This document shows positions 1 through 7,824 of a stretch of DNA of 64,000 bases, piece after piece. Location of the stretch: NCBI GenBank assembly GCA_963797175.1, contig CAWCOL010000005.1:310001-374000 (forward strand), read 5' to 3'. Origin of the DNA: DATLLN01 sp963797175. Its GTDB lineage: Bacteria; Actinomycetota; Thermoleophilia; Gaiellales; JAICJC01. Position numbers and translations under genes: made by a program. A model generated the notes under the pieces. It ran no database searches and was not told the origin of the DNA. It was given only the letters and a program-made list of their open reading frames with translations. The stretch's first letter is position 1. Every line of letters starts with the position of its first letter.

Positions 1-54
1 GCCCCGCACACCACCAATCTAGGTGCGGCGTCGGACGACGGAGGCTCCGCCGGT

Positions 55-2121
55 CTAGCGCGACCAGAACTGCAGGCGGCGCACGGTGGGATCGCCTGAG
101 GCCGGCTCGTCGGCTGCGGGCGCAGGGCGCTGCTCGCCTCCGTCGCCGGCGGCGGACGCACGGTCCGCGGTCACGCTCTGCTGGAGCTTGCGGGCGTAGG
201 CGTTGAGGTCGGCCTCGCGGCGCTGCAGCGAGAGCTTCAGCTCGTCGAGCCGCCGCTCCTGCTCCTCCAGCTCGATCTCGCGCGTCCGCAGCTGCGTGGC
301 CAGCGCCTCGACCGCCTTGGCGTTGCCGCCGCGGCCGCCGAGCAGGCCTTTGCGGCCGTTGCCGGCCTCGTCCGCCACCAGCTCCTCGACCGCGCGCGTC
401 GTCTCGTCGCGTACCCGGGTTGCCTTCTCGTCGGCCTCTGCCAGCCGCCGGCGCAGCACCTCGCGCTCGCGGGCGACAGCGTCCTCGGCATCGTGCAGCG
501 CCTCGCGCTGTGCGTCGAGGTCGGCCTCGACGCGGTCGGCACGGGCGGTGAGGCGGGCCACCTCGGCCTCGCGCTCGGCGATCCGCACGTCGCGGACGTC
601 CAGCGCGTCGCCGCGCTCGTCGATGTCGCGCTCGCGCTCGTCCAGGGCGTCCTGGCGGCGGTCGAGCCGCTGCTCGCGCCGCTCGATGTCCTCCTCGGCG
701 CGGGCGACGCGCGCCTCGCGCTCGCGGACGTTCGCGGACAGGCGCTCGACCTCGGACTGGGCACGGCTGTCGGCCAGCTCCTGGGCGTGCTCCGCAGCCT
801 TCTGCATCCGCTCCGCCTCGCGCCGCTGCGACTCCGTCTCGGCCTGCGCGGAGCGCAGCCGGTCCTCGGCCAGCTCCAGTTCGCGCCGGCGCTCCTCGAA
901 GGCCGCCAGCTTGGAGTCGACCTCCTCGAGCCGGTGCTCCTTCTCGGCCAGCGCCGAGATGCGCTGCTCGGCCTCGCCGATCTGCCCCTCGACCTGCTCG
1001 CGCCGGCTGTCGATCTCGGCCAGCGCTGCCTGGGCCTCGGCCTCGGAGCGGCGCACCGTCTCCAGGCGCTCCTCGGCGCCCTTGGCGACGGTCTCGCGCG
1101 TCTCCAGCTCGGCGGACGCGGCGGCGATCTGCTTCTGCCGCTCGTCCAGCTCGGACTGCGCCTTGACGATCTCGCTGCGGCGCGCCTCGAGCTCGGCCAG
1201 CTCCTTCTCGCGGCCGGCCAGCGCCTGGACAGCGGTCTCGACCTCGGCCATCCGCTTCTCGGCCTGCTCGCGCAGGTCGGCGATTCGCGTCTCGGCGCCG
1301 CTGAGGGTCGTCTCGCGGGCCTCCAGGTCGCGCAGCGCCTCCTCCAGCTCCTGGCGGCCGGACGCGATTGCGTCGGTCTCCTTGGCGTGGGCGGACTCCC
1401 CGGCCTTGAGCTTGCCCTCCAGCTCGGCGACGCGGTCGAGCGCCTGCTTGGCGGCGGTCTCGCGCTGCTCGAGCTCGGACTGCCGCGCGGACAGCGCCTG
1501 CTCCTGCTCGGAGATGCCCGACTCGCGGGCCAGCAGGTCGTTGCGCTGGGCGTCGAGGTGCAGCTCCTTCTGGGTGAGCACCTTCTCGACCTTCTTGGTG
1601 CGGTGCTCGCGGTCGTCCAGCTGGGCGGCGCGCGCCTGGAGGCCGCGCTCCTCGCCCGGCTCGCCCTCGCTCTGGGCGGCGGCCTGCAGCCGCTCCTCCA
1701 GCTCGCGCACGGTCTCCTCGAGCTCCTGCACCCGGCCGTCGTCGGCGGGAGCGGGCTGCTCGCCCGGCTCGGCTGCGCGAGCTTCCAGCGCGGTCTCGAG
1801 CTGCTCCAGCGCCTCCTCGCGGGCCCGCATGGCCTCCTCGCGCTCCTCGAGCTGCTTGTCGCGCTCGAGCGGCGCGCCGGCGGCAATCCCCTCGCTCACG
1901 GCCAGCGCAGCCTCGCGCTTGGCCAGCTCGCGCTCGCGGCGGGCCAGCCGCGCCTCGCGCTCGGCGAACACGACCTTGGCCTGCTCCTGGAGCGCGGCCT
2001 GCTCGCGGCGGATGCGGTCCTCGGCCTCCTGGAGCGCCTTCACCCGGGTCTCCATCGCCCGTCGTAGCCCCCCGGTCTGCTCCTCGGCCTCAGGCAGTTC
2101 GGGCTGCTCGCCGTCGCTCAT
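55..2121 (-). CDS. Long coiled-coil protein
   Basis: 688 aa starting MSDGEQPELPE. The ATG at 2121 is chosen because GAGGAG lies just upstream; the reading frame stays open far beyond it but carries no protein-like sequence. Almost the whole protein, from about residue 25 to 640, is heptad-rich and charged (Glu, Arg, Ala, Gln, Leu), which predicts one very long coiled coil. No signal peptide or membrane span is seen. The tail turns Pro/Ala-rich and ends LQFWSR, an aromatic-basic end that could be a docking peptide. No enzyme motif is visible. A cytoplasmic scaffold or cytoskeletal role (compare Scy, DivIVA or SMC-like proteins) is inference only. Confidence 0.8.
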   Translation of the reverse strand: MSDGEQPELPEAEEQTGGLRRAMETRVKALQEAEDRIRREQAALQEQAKVVFAEREARLARRERELAKREAALAVSEGIAAGAPLERDKQLEEREEAMRAREEALEQLETALEARAAEPGEQPAPADDGRVQELEETVRELEERLQAAAQSEGEPGEERGLQARAAQLDDREHRTKKVEKVLTQKELHLDAQRNDLLARESGISEQEQALSARQSELEQRETAAKQALDRVAELEGKLKAGESAHAKETDAIASGRQELEEALRDLEARETTLSGAETRIADLREQAEKRMAEVETAVQALAGREKELAELEARRSEIVKAQSELDERQKQIAAASAELETRETVAKGAEERLETVRRSEAEAQAALAEIDSRREQVEGQIGEAEQRISALAEKEHRLEEVDSKLAAFEERRRELELAEDRLRSAQAETESQRREAERMQKAAEHAQELADSRAQSEVERLSANVREREARVARAEEDIERREQRLDRRQDALDERERDIDERGDALDVRDVRIAEREAEVARLTARADRVEADLDAQREALHDAEDAVAREREVLRRRLAEADEKATRVRDETTRAVEELVADEAGNGRKGLLGGRGGNAKAVEALATQLRTREIELEEQERRLDELKLSLQRREADLNAYARKLQQSVTADRASAAGDGGEQRPAPAADEPASGDPTVRRLQFWSR

Positions 2122-2414
2122 CGGTTCACTCCTCGCGCTGGTAGCTGGACGGGCGTGGAAGGTGCTGACCCCACCATGCGTGTATCGGCCGCGAGGGGCC
2201 CTGGCTTGAGCAGCGCGACCGCACCCCGTTGGGGGATGGGCGGCACACCTCCAGCGGGTGATACTGAGTGCCGCATGAGGCGATCGGCGCCGCGCGGACA
2301 TCACGCAAGCCGGCTCCAGCGCCGTTCCGGCCGGGTCTGGCCGGCATCGCGAATCACTCCGGTGGACGCAGTGGCTCCAGGCGTCCACCGGATCCGCGGT
2401 CCACGAAATGACAA

Positions 2415-2447
2415 CGACCGCCCCGCGGATGATTCGCGAGGCGGTCG
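2415..2447 (-). terminator. Terminator-like hairpin in the 2.4 kb gap
   Basis: On the minus strand an 8-bp stem (CGACCGCC pairing with GGCGGTCG) with an inner CGCG/CGCG stem is followed by TTGTCATTT. The T tract is interrupted, so termination strength is uncertain. A second perfect 11-bp hairpin lies beyond it (arms 2359-2369 and 2381-2391). The remaining 2122-2358 shows no gene. Confidence 0.45.
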
Positions 2448-2593
2448 CTGCCGAGACGATCCTGGTTCCCGGGCTTCGGGGTCTATCGGAATTCGGGCGG
2501 GATCCCAACCCCCGCGCGAGAAAACCCTGGTGGCTCCAACCCTCAAGCTTTCCCGCCCTGTGCCGATATGCCCGATGCCGGGAGAGATTCGTT

Positions 2594-2614
2594 CTAGCCC
2601 GTCTTGATGAACAT
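2594..2614 (-). CDS. Possible 6-aa leader peptide
   Basis: ATG at 2614 is preceded by GGAGGAG at 7-nt spacing and encodes MFIKTG followed by TAG. The Shine-Dalgarno match is among the best in the window, yet the frame is only 6 codons. If translated it would place a ribosome at the head of the structured stretch downstream, as in attenuation leaders. It could equally be chance. Confidence 0.25.
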   Translation of the reverse strand: MFIKTG

Positions 2615-2656
2615 GTCTCACTCCTCCGAGTCTCCGATGTACCCCGATCGGGGGAG

Positions 2657-2685
2657 ACTGTATACACTCGAACGAGTGATGTCAA
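2657..2685 (-). promoter_or_regulatory. Strong minus-strand promoter with palindromic spacer
   Basis: Read on the minus strand: TTGACA (2680-2685), a 17-nt spacer, then TACAGT (2657-2662). The spacer contains the palindrome CACTCGAACGAGTG (2665-2678, 6-bp arms around AA). A second perfect palindrome, CCCCGATCGGGG, lies just downstream at 2642-2653. The geometry suggests a repressor or activator site on a sigma-A promoter. Confidence 0.55.
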
Positions 2686-2688
2686 GTC

Positions 2689-4104
2689 TTGACTAACCGC
2701 TCGGACAAACGCGCAGATAACTTGACCAGCATCCTGGTCTTTCGCCTTGGGCTCGCGGCCCTGGGCGGCGGGTCGCTGGCCGCAGCCATGATCCTGGCGC
2801 CCGTCGAAAACTGGCAAGCTGTGATCGTGCTGGCCCTCGTCGGCATCGTCGCCGAGGGGCGCAGCATGCCCGTGGCGCCGCGGCTCCAGCTCTCGGTCGC
2901 GTTCATCCCGGTCGTGCTTGCCGCCGTGCTGTTCGGCGCGGGCGCGGGTGGGGTGGTGGCCGTCGCCTGCATGCTGGGCGACCGCGCCGGCCCGGCCACG
3001 CGCTGGATGATGTTCGTCGCGATCCGCGCCGTCGCCGGCGTGGGGGCGGGGGCGGTCGCGACCCTCGTCATCAACCTGAACGGCGGCGACAGCCTGTTCG
3101 ACATGCTGGTGGCCGCGACGGCCGCCGCGCTGGCGATGGGCGTGATCGACTTCTCGGCCAACGTCGGGCACGTGCTCGTCGCCCGGCTGATGACGCCGCG
3201 CGAGCTGTGGAACCTCGTGCGCGGCTCGCTGCTGATTACGCTGGCGCTCTACACGCCGCTGGTCGCGCTGTACGCGTTCGCCTACAGCCACGCGGGGATG
3301 CTCGTCCTGGCCTTCTTCGCGATCCCGCTGCTGGCCGCGCACCTCAGCCACAGCATGTTCGCCAAGCAGCGCGCGCTGATCGACGAGCTGACCGAGACCA
3401 ACACGCGGCTCGAGCACGTCAACGAGCACCTGCAGGCGGTCAACCTCAGCTTCGCCGCCGCCATGGTGCGCGCGCTGGACGAGCGGGACACCTGGACGGC
3501 CGGCCACTCGGTCGCCGTCGCCACCTACTCGCGCGACATCGCCCGCGAGATGGGCCTGTCCAACGACGAGGTCGACCTGATCCACCTGACCGGCCTGGTG
3601 CACGACATCGGCAAGATCGGCGTGCCCGCCGAAGTGCTGCAGAAGACGTCGGCGCTGACCGACGACGAGTGGGCGAAGATGCGCGAGCACTCCGCGATCG
3701 GGCACCGCATCCTGTGCGAGGTCGAGGACTACAGCGAGGTCGCGTCGATCGTGCTGTCCCACCACGAGCGGATCGACGGCGCCGGCTATCCCGAGGGCCT
3801 GATGGGCGAGTCGATCCCGCTGCTGGCCCGGGTGATCGCGGTCGCGGACGCGTACAACGCGATGACCTCGGTGCGGCCGTACCGCGGCGCCATGGAGCCC
3901 GAGATGGCGATCACGCAGCTGATCAACGGCCGCGGCAGCCAGTTCGAGCCGGGCGCGGTGGACGCGTTCCTGCGCGTGCTCGAGCGCGAGTCGGACTCGT
4001 ACCGCCGCGGTACCGGGCTGCCCAGCTTCACGCTCGAGGCGATGCAGCACCGCTCGCTGGCCGAGATCCGCTCGGCGCCGTCGCTGCGCAGCGCCGCCGC
4101 CTGA
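2689..4104 (+). CDS. Membrane HD-GYP domain phosphodiesterase
   Basis: 471 aa from a TTG start; an in-frame TGA lies just upstream, so no earlier start is possible. Residues about 20-230 form six or more hydrophobic segments, a membrane sensor region. A short coiled linker follows, then an HD-GYP domain (about 255-455) with HDIGKIG near residue 305, HHERIDGAGYP near 358 and the family's NAMTSVRPY segment. HD-GYP enzymes hydrolyse cyclic di-GMP, some also cGAMP. It lies 25 nt before a degenerate GGDEF gene, so the pair probably forms one signalling unit at the inner face of the membrane. The start codon is the least certain part. Confidence 0.85.
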   Translation: MTNRSDKRADNLTSILVFRLGLAALGGGSLAAAMILAPVENWQAVIVLALVGIVAEGRSMPVAPRLQLSVAFIPVVLAAVLFGAGAGGVVAVACMLGDRAGPATRWMMFVAIRAVAGVGAGAVATLVINLNGGDSLFDMLVAATAAALAMGVIDFSANVGHVLVARLMTPRELWNLVRGSLLITLALYTPLVALYAFAYSHAGMLVLAFFAIPLLAAHLSHSMFAKQRALIDELTETNTRLEHVNEHLQAVNLSFAAAMVRALDERDTWTAGHSVAVATYSRDIAREMGLSNDEVDLIHLTGLVHDIGKIGVPAEVLQKTSALTDDEWAKMREHSAIGHRILCEVEDYSEVASIVLSHHERIDGAGYPEGLMGESIPLLARVIAVADAYNAMTSVRPYRGAMEPEMAITQLINGRGSQFEPGAVDAFLRVLERESDSYRRGTGLPSFTLEAMQHRSLAEIRSAPSLRSAAA

Positions 4105-4129
4105 CGCGCCGTCCTCAAGCTCCCGGCGC

Positions 4130-4879
4130 GTGCACCCGATAACCGGAGTGGTGCCCGAGCCGTCCCTCATCCAGGTGCTCTCCCGCGCAGCCCGCATCGT
4201 GGCGGACTCGGAGGAGCCCCAGGCCAGCCTCGAGATCGCGCTGGCCGCGATCTCGGGAGAGCTGAGCGGGATCGCGACGGTGGAGCGTGCCGACCGCAAC
4301 GTCACCGTGATCTGGCTGGACGGCGTCGCCGACGCTGACCGCGACGCCTTCGCGGCGGCCGTGGCGAGCATGGCCGCACTGGCGTATCAGAGCTCCGGCC
4401 GCTCGAACGACACGGTGCTGGACGCGGGCGCGTTCCTGGTCACGCTCGACCGCATCGCCGCCGCAGCCCGCTGGCGCGGGGCGCGGATGGCCGTCTCCGT
4501 GTTCGAGGTCGAGGGCATGGTGCTGGGCCCCGGCACGGACGAGTCCACGTTGGTCGGCACCGTCGGCCGCGCGGCGCACTCCTGCGTCCGCGGGGACGAC
4601 GTGGTCGGGCACCTGGGCGCGGCCCAGTTCGCCGTGCTCTTCCCGCGCGCCGGGACCTTCGAGGCCCGCTCGGCGTTCCGCCGGGTGCGCGACGCGGTCA
4701 TGCAGATCGAGCTGGGCGACGGCCTGATCTGCGGCGCAGCCGGGTTCGCCGAGCTCGATCCGGGCGGCACCGGGGCGACCATGCTGGCGGAGGCGCGCGA
4801 GCGGCTGAACGCCGCCCGCACCAAGAACGCCTACGTCTCGCCGGGCGGCGGTTCGCCGATCACGCCCATGGCCGGCTGA
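4130..4879 (+). CDS. Degenerate GGDEF-domain protein
   Basis: 249 aa from GTG. Residues 1-100 have no recognised fold. Residues about 110-240 follow the GGDEF (diguanylate cyclase) pattern: RGDDVVGHLGAAQFAVLFP in place of the usual RxDxxGRLGGDEFxxLLP, then the terminal AR..LNAARTKNA helix. The signature GG(D/E)EF reads GAAQF near residue 162, so the metal-binding acidic residue and second glycine are lost and cyclase activity is unlikely. Such domains commonly act as GTP or cyclic di-GMP sensors or as partners of phosphodiesterases. It follows the HD-GYP gene by 25 nt, consistent with an operon. Confidence 0.75.
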   Translation: MHPITGVVPEPSLIQVLSRAARIVADSEEPQASLEIALAAISGELSGIATVERADRNVTVIWLDGVADADRDAFAAAVASMAALAYQSSGRSNDTVLDAGAFLVTLDRIAAAARWRGARMAVSVFEVEGMVLGPGTDESTLVGTVGRAAHSCVRGDDVVGHLGAAQFAVLFPRAGTFEARSAFRRVRDAVMQIELGDGLICGAAGFAELDPGGTGATMLAEARERLNAARTKNAYVSPGGGSPITPMAG

Positions 4880-4892
4880 GCATCCCGTACCG

Positions 4893-5345
4893 TCAGGAGC
4901 GGGCCGGCCAGACGTCCGGGTTCGCGTCCCGGACGCGGCGCACCAGGTCGAGCAGATTGCGCAGCCCGTGGCTGATGGTGACGCCGCCGCCGCGATAGCC
5001 GACATGGATCCGCGGCCGCAGCCACCCGGACGTCTGCAGCCCGGTGATCTCGGTGATGTGGCACGCGCCGGCCAGCCGGGCGCGGGCGTGGAAGCGGAGG
5101 TTGCCGCGCCCGTCCAGCTCGACGCGGGTCACGGTGCGGAACCCGACCACGGCGTACTCCCAGAGGAGCGCACCCAGCCAGAGGGCGGCGAAGACCATGT
5201 CACGGGAATGCGGGCTGCTGCCGAGCACCTGACGCAGCACGACGGGCGTCGCCAGGGTGAGCAGCACGACCCAGACGACCGGCACGACGCGCCAGGCCGT
5301 CGTGCACTCGTAGACGAGCGGATCAGGGCCGGGGGAGCCGGTCAC
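4893..5345 (-). CDS. Membrane protein with PH-like domain
   Basis: 150 aa from GTG. Two hydrophobic segments (about 18-38 and 52-70) are followed by a mainly beta C-terminal region (75-145) with VELDGRGNLRFHARARLAG and RIHVGYRGGGVTISHGL, the pattern of small bacterial PH-like (bPH) membrane proteins. Function unknown. Its GTG overlaps the TGA of a 23-codon upstream ORF in the GTGA arrangement, which suggests translational coupling. It converges on the GGDEF gene with a 13-nt gap. Confidence 0.65.
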   Translation of the reverse strand: MTGSPGPDPLVYECTTAWRVVPVVWVVLLTLATPVVLRQVLGSSPHSRDMVFAALWLGALLWEYAVVGFRTVTRVELDGRGNLRFHARARLAGACHITEITGLQTSGWLRPRIHVGYRGGGVTISHGLRNLLDLVRRVRDANPDVWPARS

Positions 5346-5413
5346 CGGCCGGACGCCCGCACCCGTTCGAGCCGTTTCTTCTTCAACTTGTCATAACCGG
5401 CATTATCGAGCAT
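5342..5413 (-). CDS. Possible 23-aa basic peptide
   Basis: ATG at 5413 opens a frame encoding MLDNAGYDKLKKKRLERVRA and three more residues, ending in TGA that overlaps the next gene's GTG. It is rich in Lys and Arg and uses AAT, GAT and TAT, unusual against the GC-biased codons around it. No clear Shine-Dalgarno sequence precedes it. It may be a coupled leader ORF or a chance frame. Confidence 0.25.
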   Translation of the reverse strand: MLDNAGYDKLKKKRLERVRASGR

Positions 5414-5438
5414 TGGCCGGAATCGCCCGGTGGACGCC

Positions 5439-6071
5439 TCACAGGTCGCTCGACAGCGGGCGCAGCGAGGCGGACACCCGCTCGACGTTGGCGATCGAGG
5501 TCGCGCCGCTGACCGTGACCGTGTAGCCGTTCTCGCGCACGGTGACGGCGGCGCTCCTGCCGGTGCCGGGCAGCGTCTCCAGCGCGATCCGGCCGCCGAC
5601 CGTGCGCACGCGCCCATGGGAGCCGATCGCCGCTCGCTGCTGCTCGAAGTCCGTCAGGGTGTCGGATCCGCCGCAGTTGCAGGCCGAGACCATGACCAGG
5701 ACGCCGCTCGGGTACTCGAGCGCGGCCTGGAACCTCCCGGGGCCGGGCCCGACCCAGACCGCGGCCTCCTGGCCGGCCGTGGCGAGCTCGTCGTGCGGCA
5801 CCAGCAGCACCTGTCCGGCGGGCGCGCGCGCGGCCGCGGCGCCGAGCGAGAGCCGCGTGCCGTCCGCGAACGGGTCCTGACCGGCGTTCACGTTCACCGT
5901 CGACCCGGTCGGCGACTCGAGCACCGTCTGAAACGACTTGGGAAGCGGCGTCGATGCCTGCTCGAGGGCGCCCAGGGCGACGCCGACGACCGCCACCACG
6001 ACGATCCCGGCGACCAGCATCCACCGCCGCAGCGGAACCCGCCGCGGCTTGAGATCGGAGGCGCCATCCAC
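5439..6071 (-). CDS. Single-pass membrane protein, unknown function
   Basis: 210 aa from GTG. A basic N-terminus (DLKPRRVPLRR) precedes one transmembrane helix at about 17-37; the rest is predicted extracytoplasmic. The ectodomain has a CNCGG motif near residue 120 and ends in a beta-rich segment (VRENGYTVTVSGATSIANVERVSASLRPL) that resembles the C-terminal part of DUF4367-type lipoprotein or anti-sigma ectodomains; that resemblance is weak. It is divergent from the SanA-like gene across 56 nt. No partner gene is evident. Confidence 0.6.
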   Translation of the reverse strand: MDGASDLKPRRVPLRRWMLVAGIVVVAVVGVALGALEQASTPLPKSFQTVLESPTGSTVNVNAGQDPFADGTRLSLGAAAARAPAGQVLLVPHDELATAGQEAAVWVGPGPGRFQAALEYPSGVLVMVSACNCGGSDTLTDFEQQRAAIGSHGRVRTVGGRIALETLPGTGRSAAVTVRENGYTVTVSGATSIANVERVSASLRPLSSDL

Positions 6072-6115
6072 GCCCCAATGGTACTTCCAGGGCCTGTGCC
6101 GGCCCGATGGCTGGG

Positions 6116-6121
6116 TACAAT
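6116..6121 (+). promoter_or_regulatory. -10 element, leaderless type (SanA-like gene)
   Basis: TACAAT lies 6 nt before the ATG at 6128 and there is no Shine-Dalgarno sequence. Transcription would start at or within a base or two of the start codon. Confidence 0.6.
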
Positions 6122-6127
6122 CGGACG

Positions 6128-6797
6128 ATGTCCCGCCGCCGCAGGCTCCTGATCGCCGGGGCAGCCGCGACAGGCTGCGCCGTCCTCGCCGTCGCCCTGC
6201 CCACCCTGATCGTGCGGTTCGACACGCGCGGCCAGCGCTCGTCCGATCCGCATGCGCTGCCCGCACCGCGAGGTGGCGATCGTGCTGGGCGCAGGCCTGC
6301 GCAGCGACGGCAAGCCGACCCTGTTCCTGCGCGACCGGCTGAAGGGCGCGATCGAGCTCTACAGGCTGGGCAAGGTGGACGGCCTGCTGATGACCGGCGA
6401 CAACCACGTCCACAGCTACGACGAGCCCTCGGCGATGCGCGACTACGCGCTCGACCACGGCGTCCCGGTGGGCGCGATCACGCTCGACTTCGCCGGGTTC
6501 GACACCTACGACTCCTGCGTGCGTGCGCACTCGATCTTCGGCGTCACCGGCGCGATCGTCGTCACGCAGAGCTACCACCTGCCGCGCGCCGTCTACCTCT
6601 GCCGTTCGGCCGGCATCGACGCGGTCGGCCTGGGCATGTCCGACTGGGGCCGCTACCCGGACGGGCAGATGGCCACCTACCAGGGCCGCGAGGTGCTGGC
6701 GACGGTCAAGGCGATGTGGGACGCCGACGTCCGCCGGCCCGACCCGCGCTTCCTCGGCCATCCGGTGCCGCTCAACCTGCAGCCGGTCGCGGGCTGA
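6128..6797 (+). pseudogene. SanA/DUF218 family protein, frame disrupted
   Basis: The N-terminus MSRRRRLLIAGAAATG plus a membrane helix reads in one frame through SSDPHALPAP. The catalytic-type core reads in another frame from about 6270: EVAIVLGAGLRSDGKPT, TGDN, YDEP, MRDYALDHGVP, TYDSC.RA, VTQSYHLPRAVYL. Homologues (SanA, YdcF, DUF218) have these two parts contiguous as DP-ALP-P-AIV-GAG, so one surplus base (or two missing) near 6266-6270 disrupts the frame. Everything else looks intact. The family is implicated in envelope barrier function. Either a real frameshift mutation or an indel error in the assembly. Confidence 0.75.
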
Positions 6798-6802
6798 CCC
6801 AG

Positions 6803-7771
6803 CTAGCGCTCGGCGGCGGCGGCGTCCGGGCCGGGCCCGCGGGGAACGCCCGCCCGCCACGGCACCTTGCGCAGCATCGCGGCGATGCAGGCGCCGCCCA
6901 CGATCGCGTTGGTCAGGGTCACCGCCACCTGCGTCCCGACGCTGAACGAGAGCACCGCCGACCGCGAGGCGACGCCGTTGAACATGTACACCAGGAACGC
7001 CTGCTGCGGCCCCACCCCACCCGGGGTGAACGGCAGCAGGGTGGCCAGGCTGCCGGCGACCAGCGCCATGGCGGCGTTGTCGAACGTGGCCGGAATGTGG
7101 AAGGCCTTGAGGTAGAACACCATCGCCAGCAGCCGGAAGACCCAGCCCAGCGCCTGCAGCGACACGACCTGGCGGAGGTAGCGGCGCGGCATGGTCAGGA
7201 TCACCAGCCCATGGCGCACGCCGTCCCAGAAGCGGGTGACGTGGTGCTCGATCCAGCCCAGGAAGATGCCGGCGAGGATCAGCGCGACGGCGAGGCCGAG
7301 CACGAACGCCTTGGCATGGTCGGCGAACAGCGTCCACTCGAAGGCGTTCAGCCCGCTGGAGAGGTTCGTCCCGTACGGGATCGCGCCCCGGCTGGCGGCC
7401 CACAGCAGCAGGATCGGGCCGACCACGGCGTCGAACAGCGTCTCGGCCAGCAGGCTGGACACGATGGTCGTGTAGGCCGCGCCCGGCATCGACCGGTGAA
7501 CGAGGTAGACCTTCATCACGTCGCCGCCGCGCGCCGGCAGCACGGCGTTGATGCCCACGCCCGCCAGGTACGCCCCGGTCACGCTGCGGCGCGGGACGCG
7601 GATGCCGGGGAATGCGGCGACCAGGATGTTGCGCCACGCGAACGAGCGCAGCAGCAGGTTCGCCATGTGGAAGCCGAGCCCGATCGCCAGCGCGGCGAAG
7701 CCGACGTCGGCGATGTGGTCGCCGAACGCCGAGGCGGCGTTCCAGAACGACTGCAGAGAGTGCATGCCCAC
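6803..7771 (-). CDS. LPG-synthase-type flippase family membrane protein
   Basis: 322 aa with seven or eight hydrophobic helices. The segment GVGINAVLPARGGDVMKVYL near residue 73 and LPFTPGGVGPQQ near 245 are the signature of the lysylphosphatidylglycerol synthase transmembrane (UPF0104, PF03706) family. There is no C-terminal synthetase domain, so it is the membrane part alone, as in many actinobacterial lipid or glycolipid flippase-like proteins. The substrate cannot be told. The start may be GTG 7771 or ATG 7765. It converges on the SanA-like gene with a 5-nt gap. Confidence 0.8.
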   Translation of the reverse strand: MGMHSLQSFWNAASAFGDHIADVGFAALAIGLGFHMANLLLRSFAWRNILVAAFPGIRVPRRSVTGAYLAGVGINAVLPARGGDVMKVYLVHRSMPGAAYTTIVSSLLAETLFDAVVGPILLLWAASRGAIPYGTNLSSGLNAFEWTLFADHAKAFVLGLAVALILAGIFLGWIEHHVTRFWDGVRHGLVILTMPRRYLRQVVSLQALGWVFRLLAMVFYLKAFHIPATFDNAAMALVAGSLATLLPFTPGGVGPQQAFLVYMFNGVASRSAVLSFSVGTQVAVTLTNAIVGGACIAAMLRKVPWRAGVPRGPGPDAAAAER

Positions 7772-7824
7772 CTATTGTGCAGGCGGTCGATGTGAGGCGC
7801 CGCAACCCGAGCGACGCACTCGGC

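Larger units (their letters stand above)
2405..2650 (-). ncRNA. Candidate structured leader or small RNA
   Basis: This lies in the 567-base divergent gap between the coiled-coil and HD-GYP genes. A near-consensus promoter on the minus strand would start transcription near 2650. The predicted transcript carries a Shine-Dalgarno sequence and a 6-codon ORF, then a long-range stem pairing 2551-2558 with 2495-2502 (8 bp, perfect), a small CCCG/CGGG hairpin at 2571-2582, and a terminator-like hairpin at 2415-2447. I could not match it to a known riboswitch (cyclic di-GMP, cyclic di-AMP, B12, SAM, TPP considered). It may be the attenuated leader of the coiled-coil gene or a free small RNA. Confidence 0.35.

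Noticed and set aside
203..2209. Long open frames opposite the coiled-coil gene (up to 668 codons)
   Set aside because: Their translations are Ser/Arg- or Leu/Gly-repetitive, a shadow of heptad-biased GC-rich codons on the other strand; no start signal or motif.
2301..2621. 106-codon minus-strand frame across the divergent gap
   Set aside because: Low-complexity Arg/Gly/Pro translation, no motif; the hairpins there are better explained as RNA structure.
2405..2650. Cyclic di-GMP-I (GEMM), ydaO, cobalamin or SAM-IV riboswitch
   Set aside because: Isolated fragments (CACAGGGC, GGAAAGC) resemble GEMM, but the conserved core and helix order are missing; other classes do not match either.
2665..2678. 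LexA box in the 2.6 kb promoter
   Set aside because: The palindrome CACTCGAACGAGTG contains CGAAC but not the matching GTTCG half at the right spacing.
2122..4371. Open minus-strand frame extending the coiled-coil gene far upstream
   Set aside because: It is antisense to the HD-GYP gene, His/Arg/Gln-rich without structure, and lies beyond a good Shine-Dalgarno-start pair at 2121.
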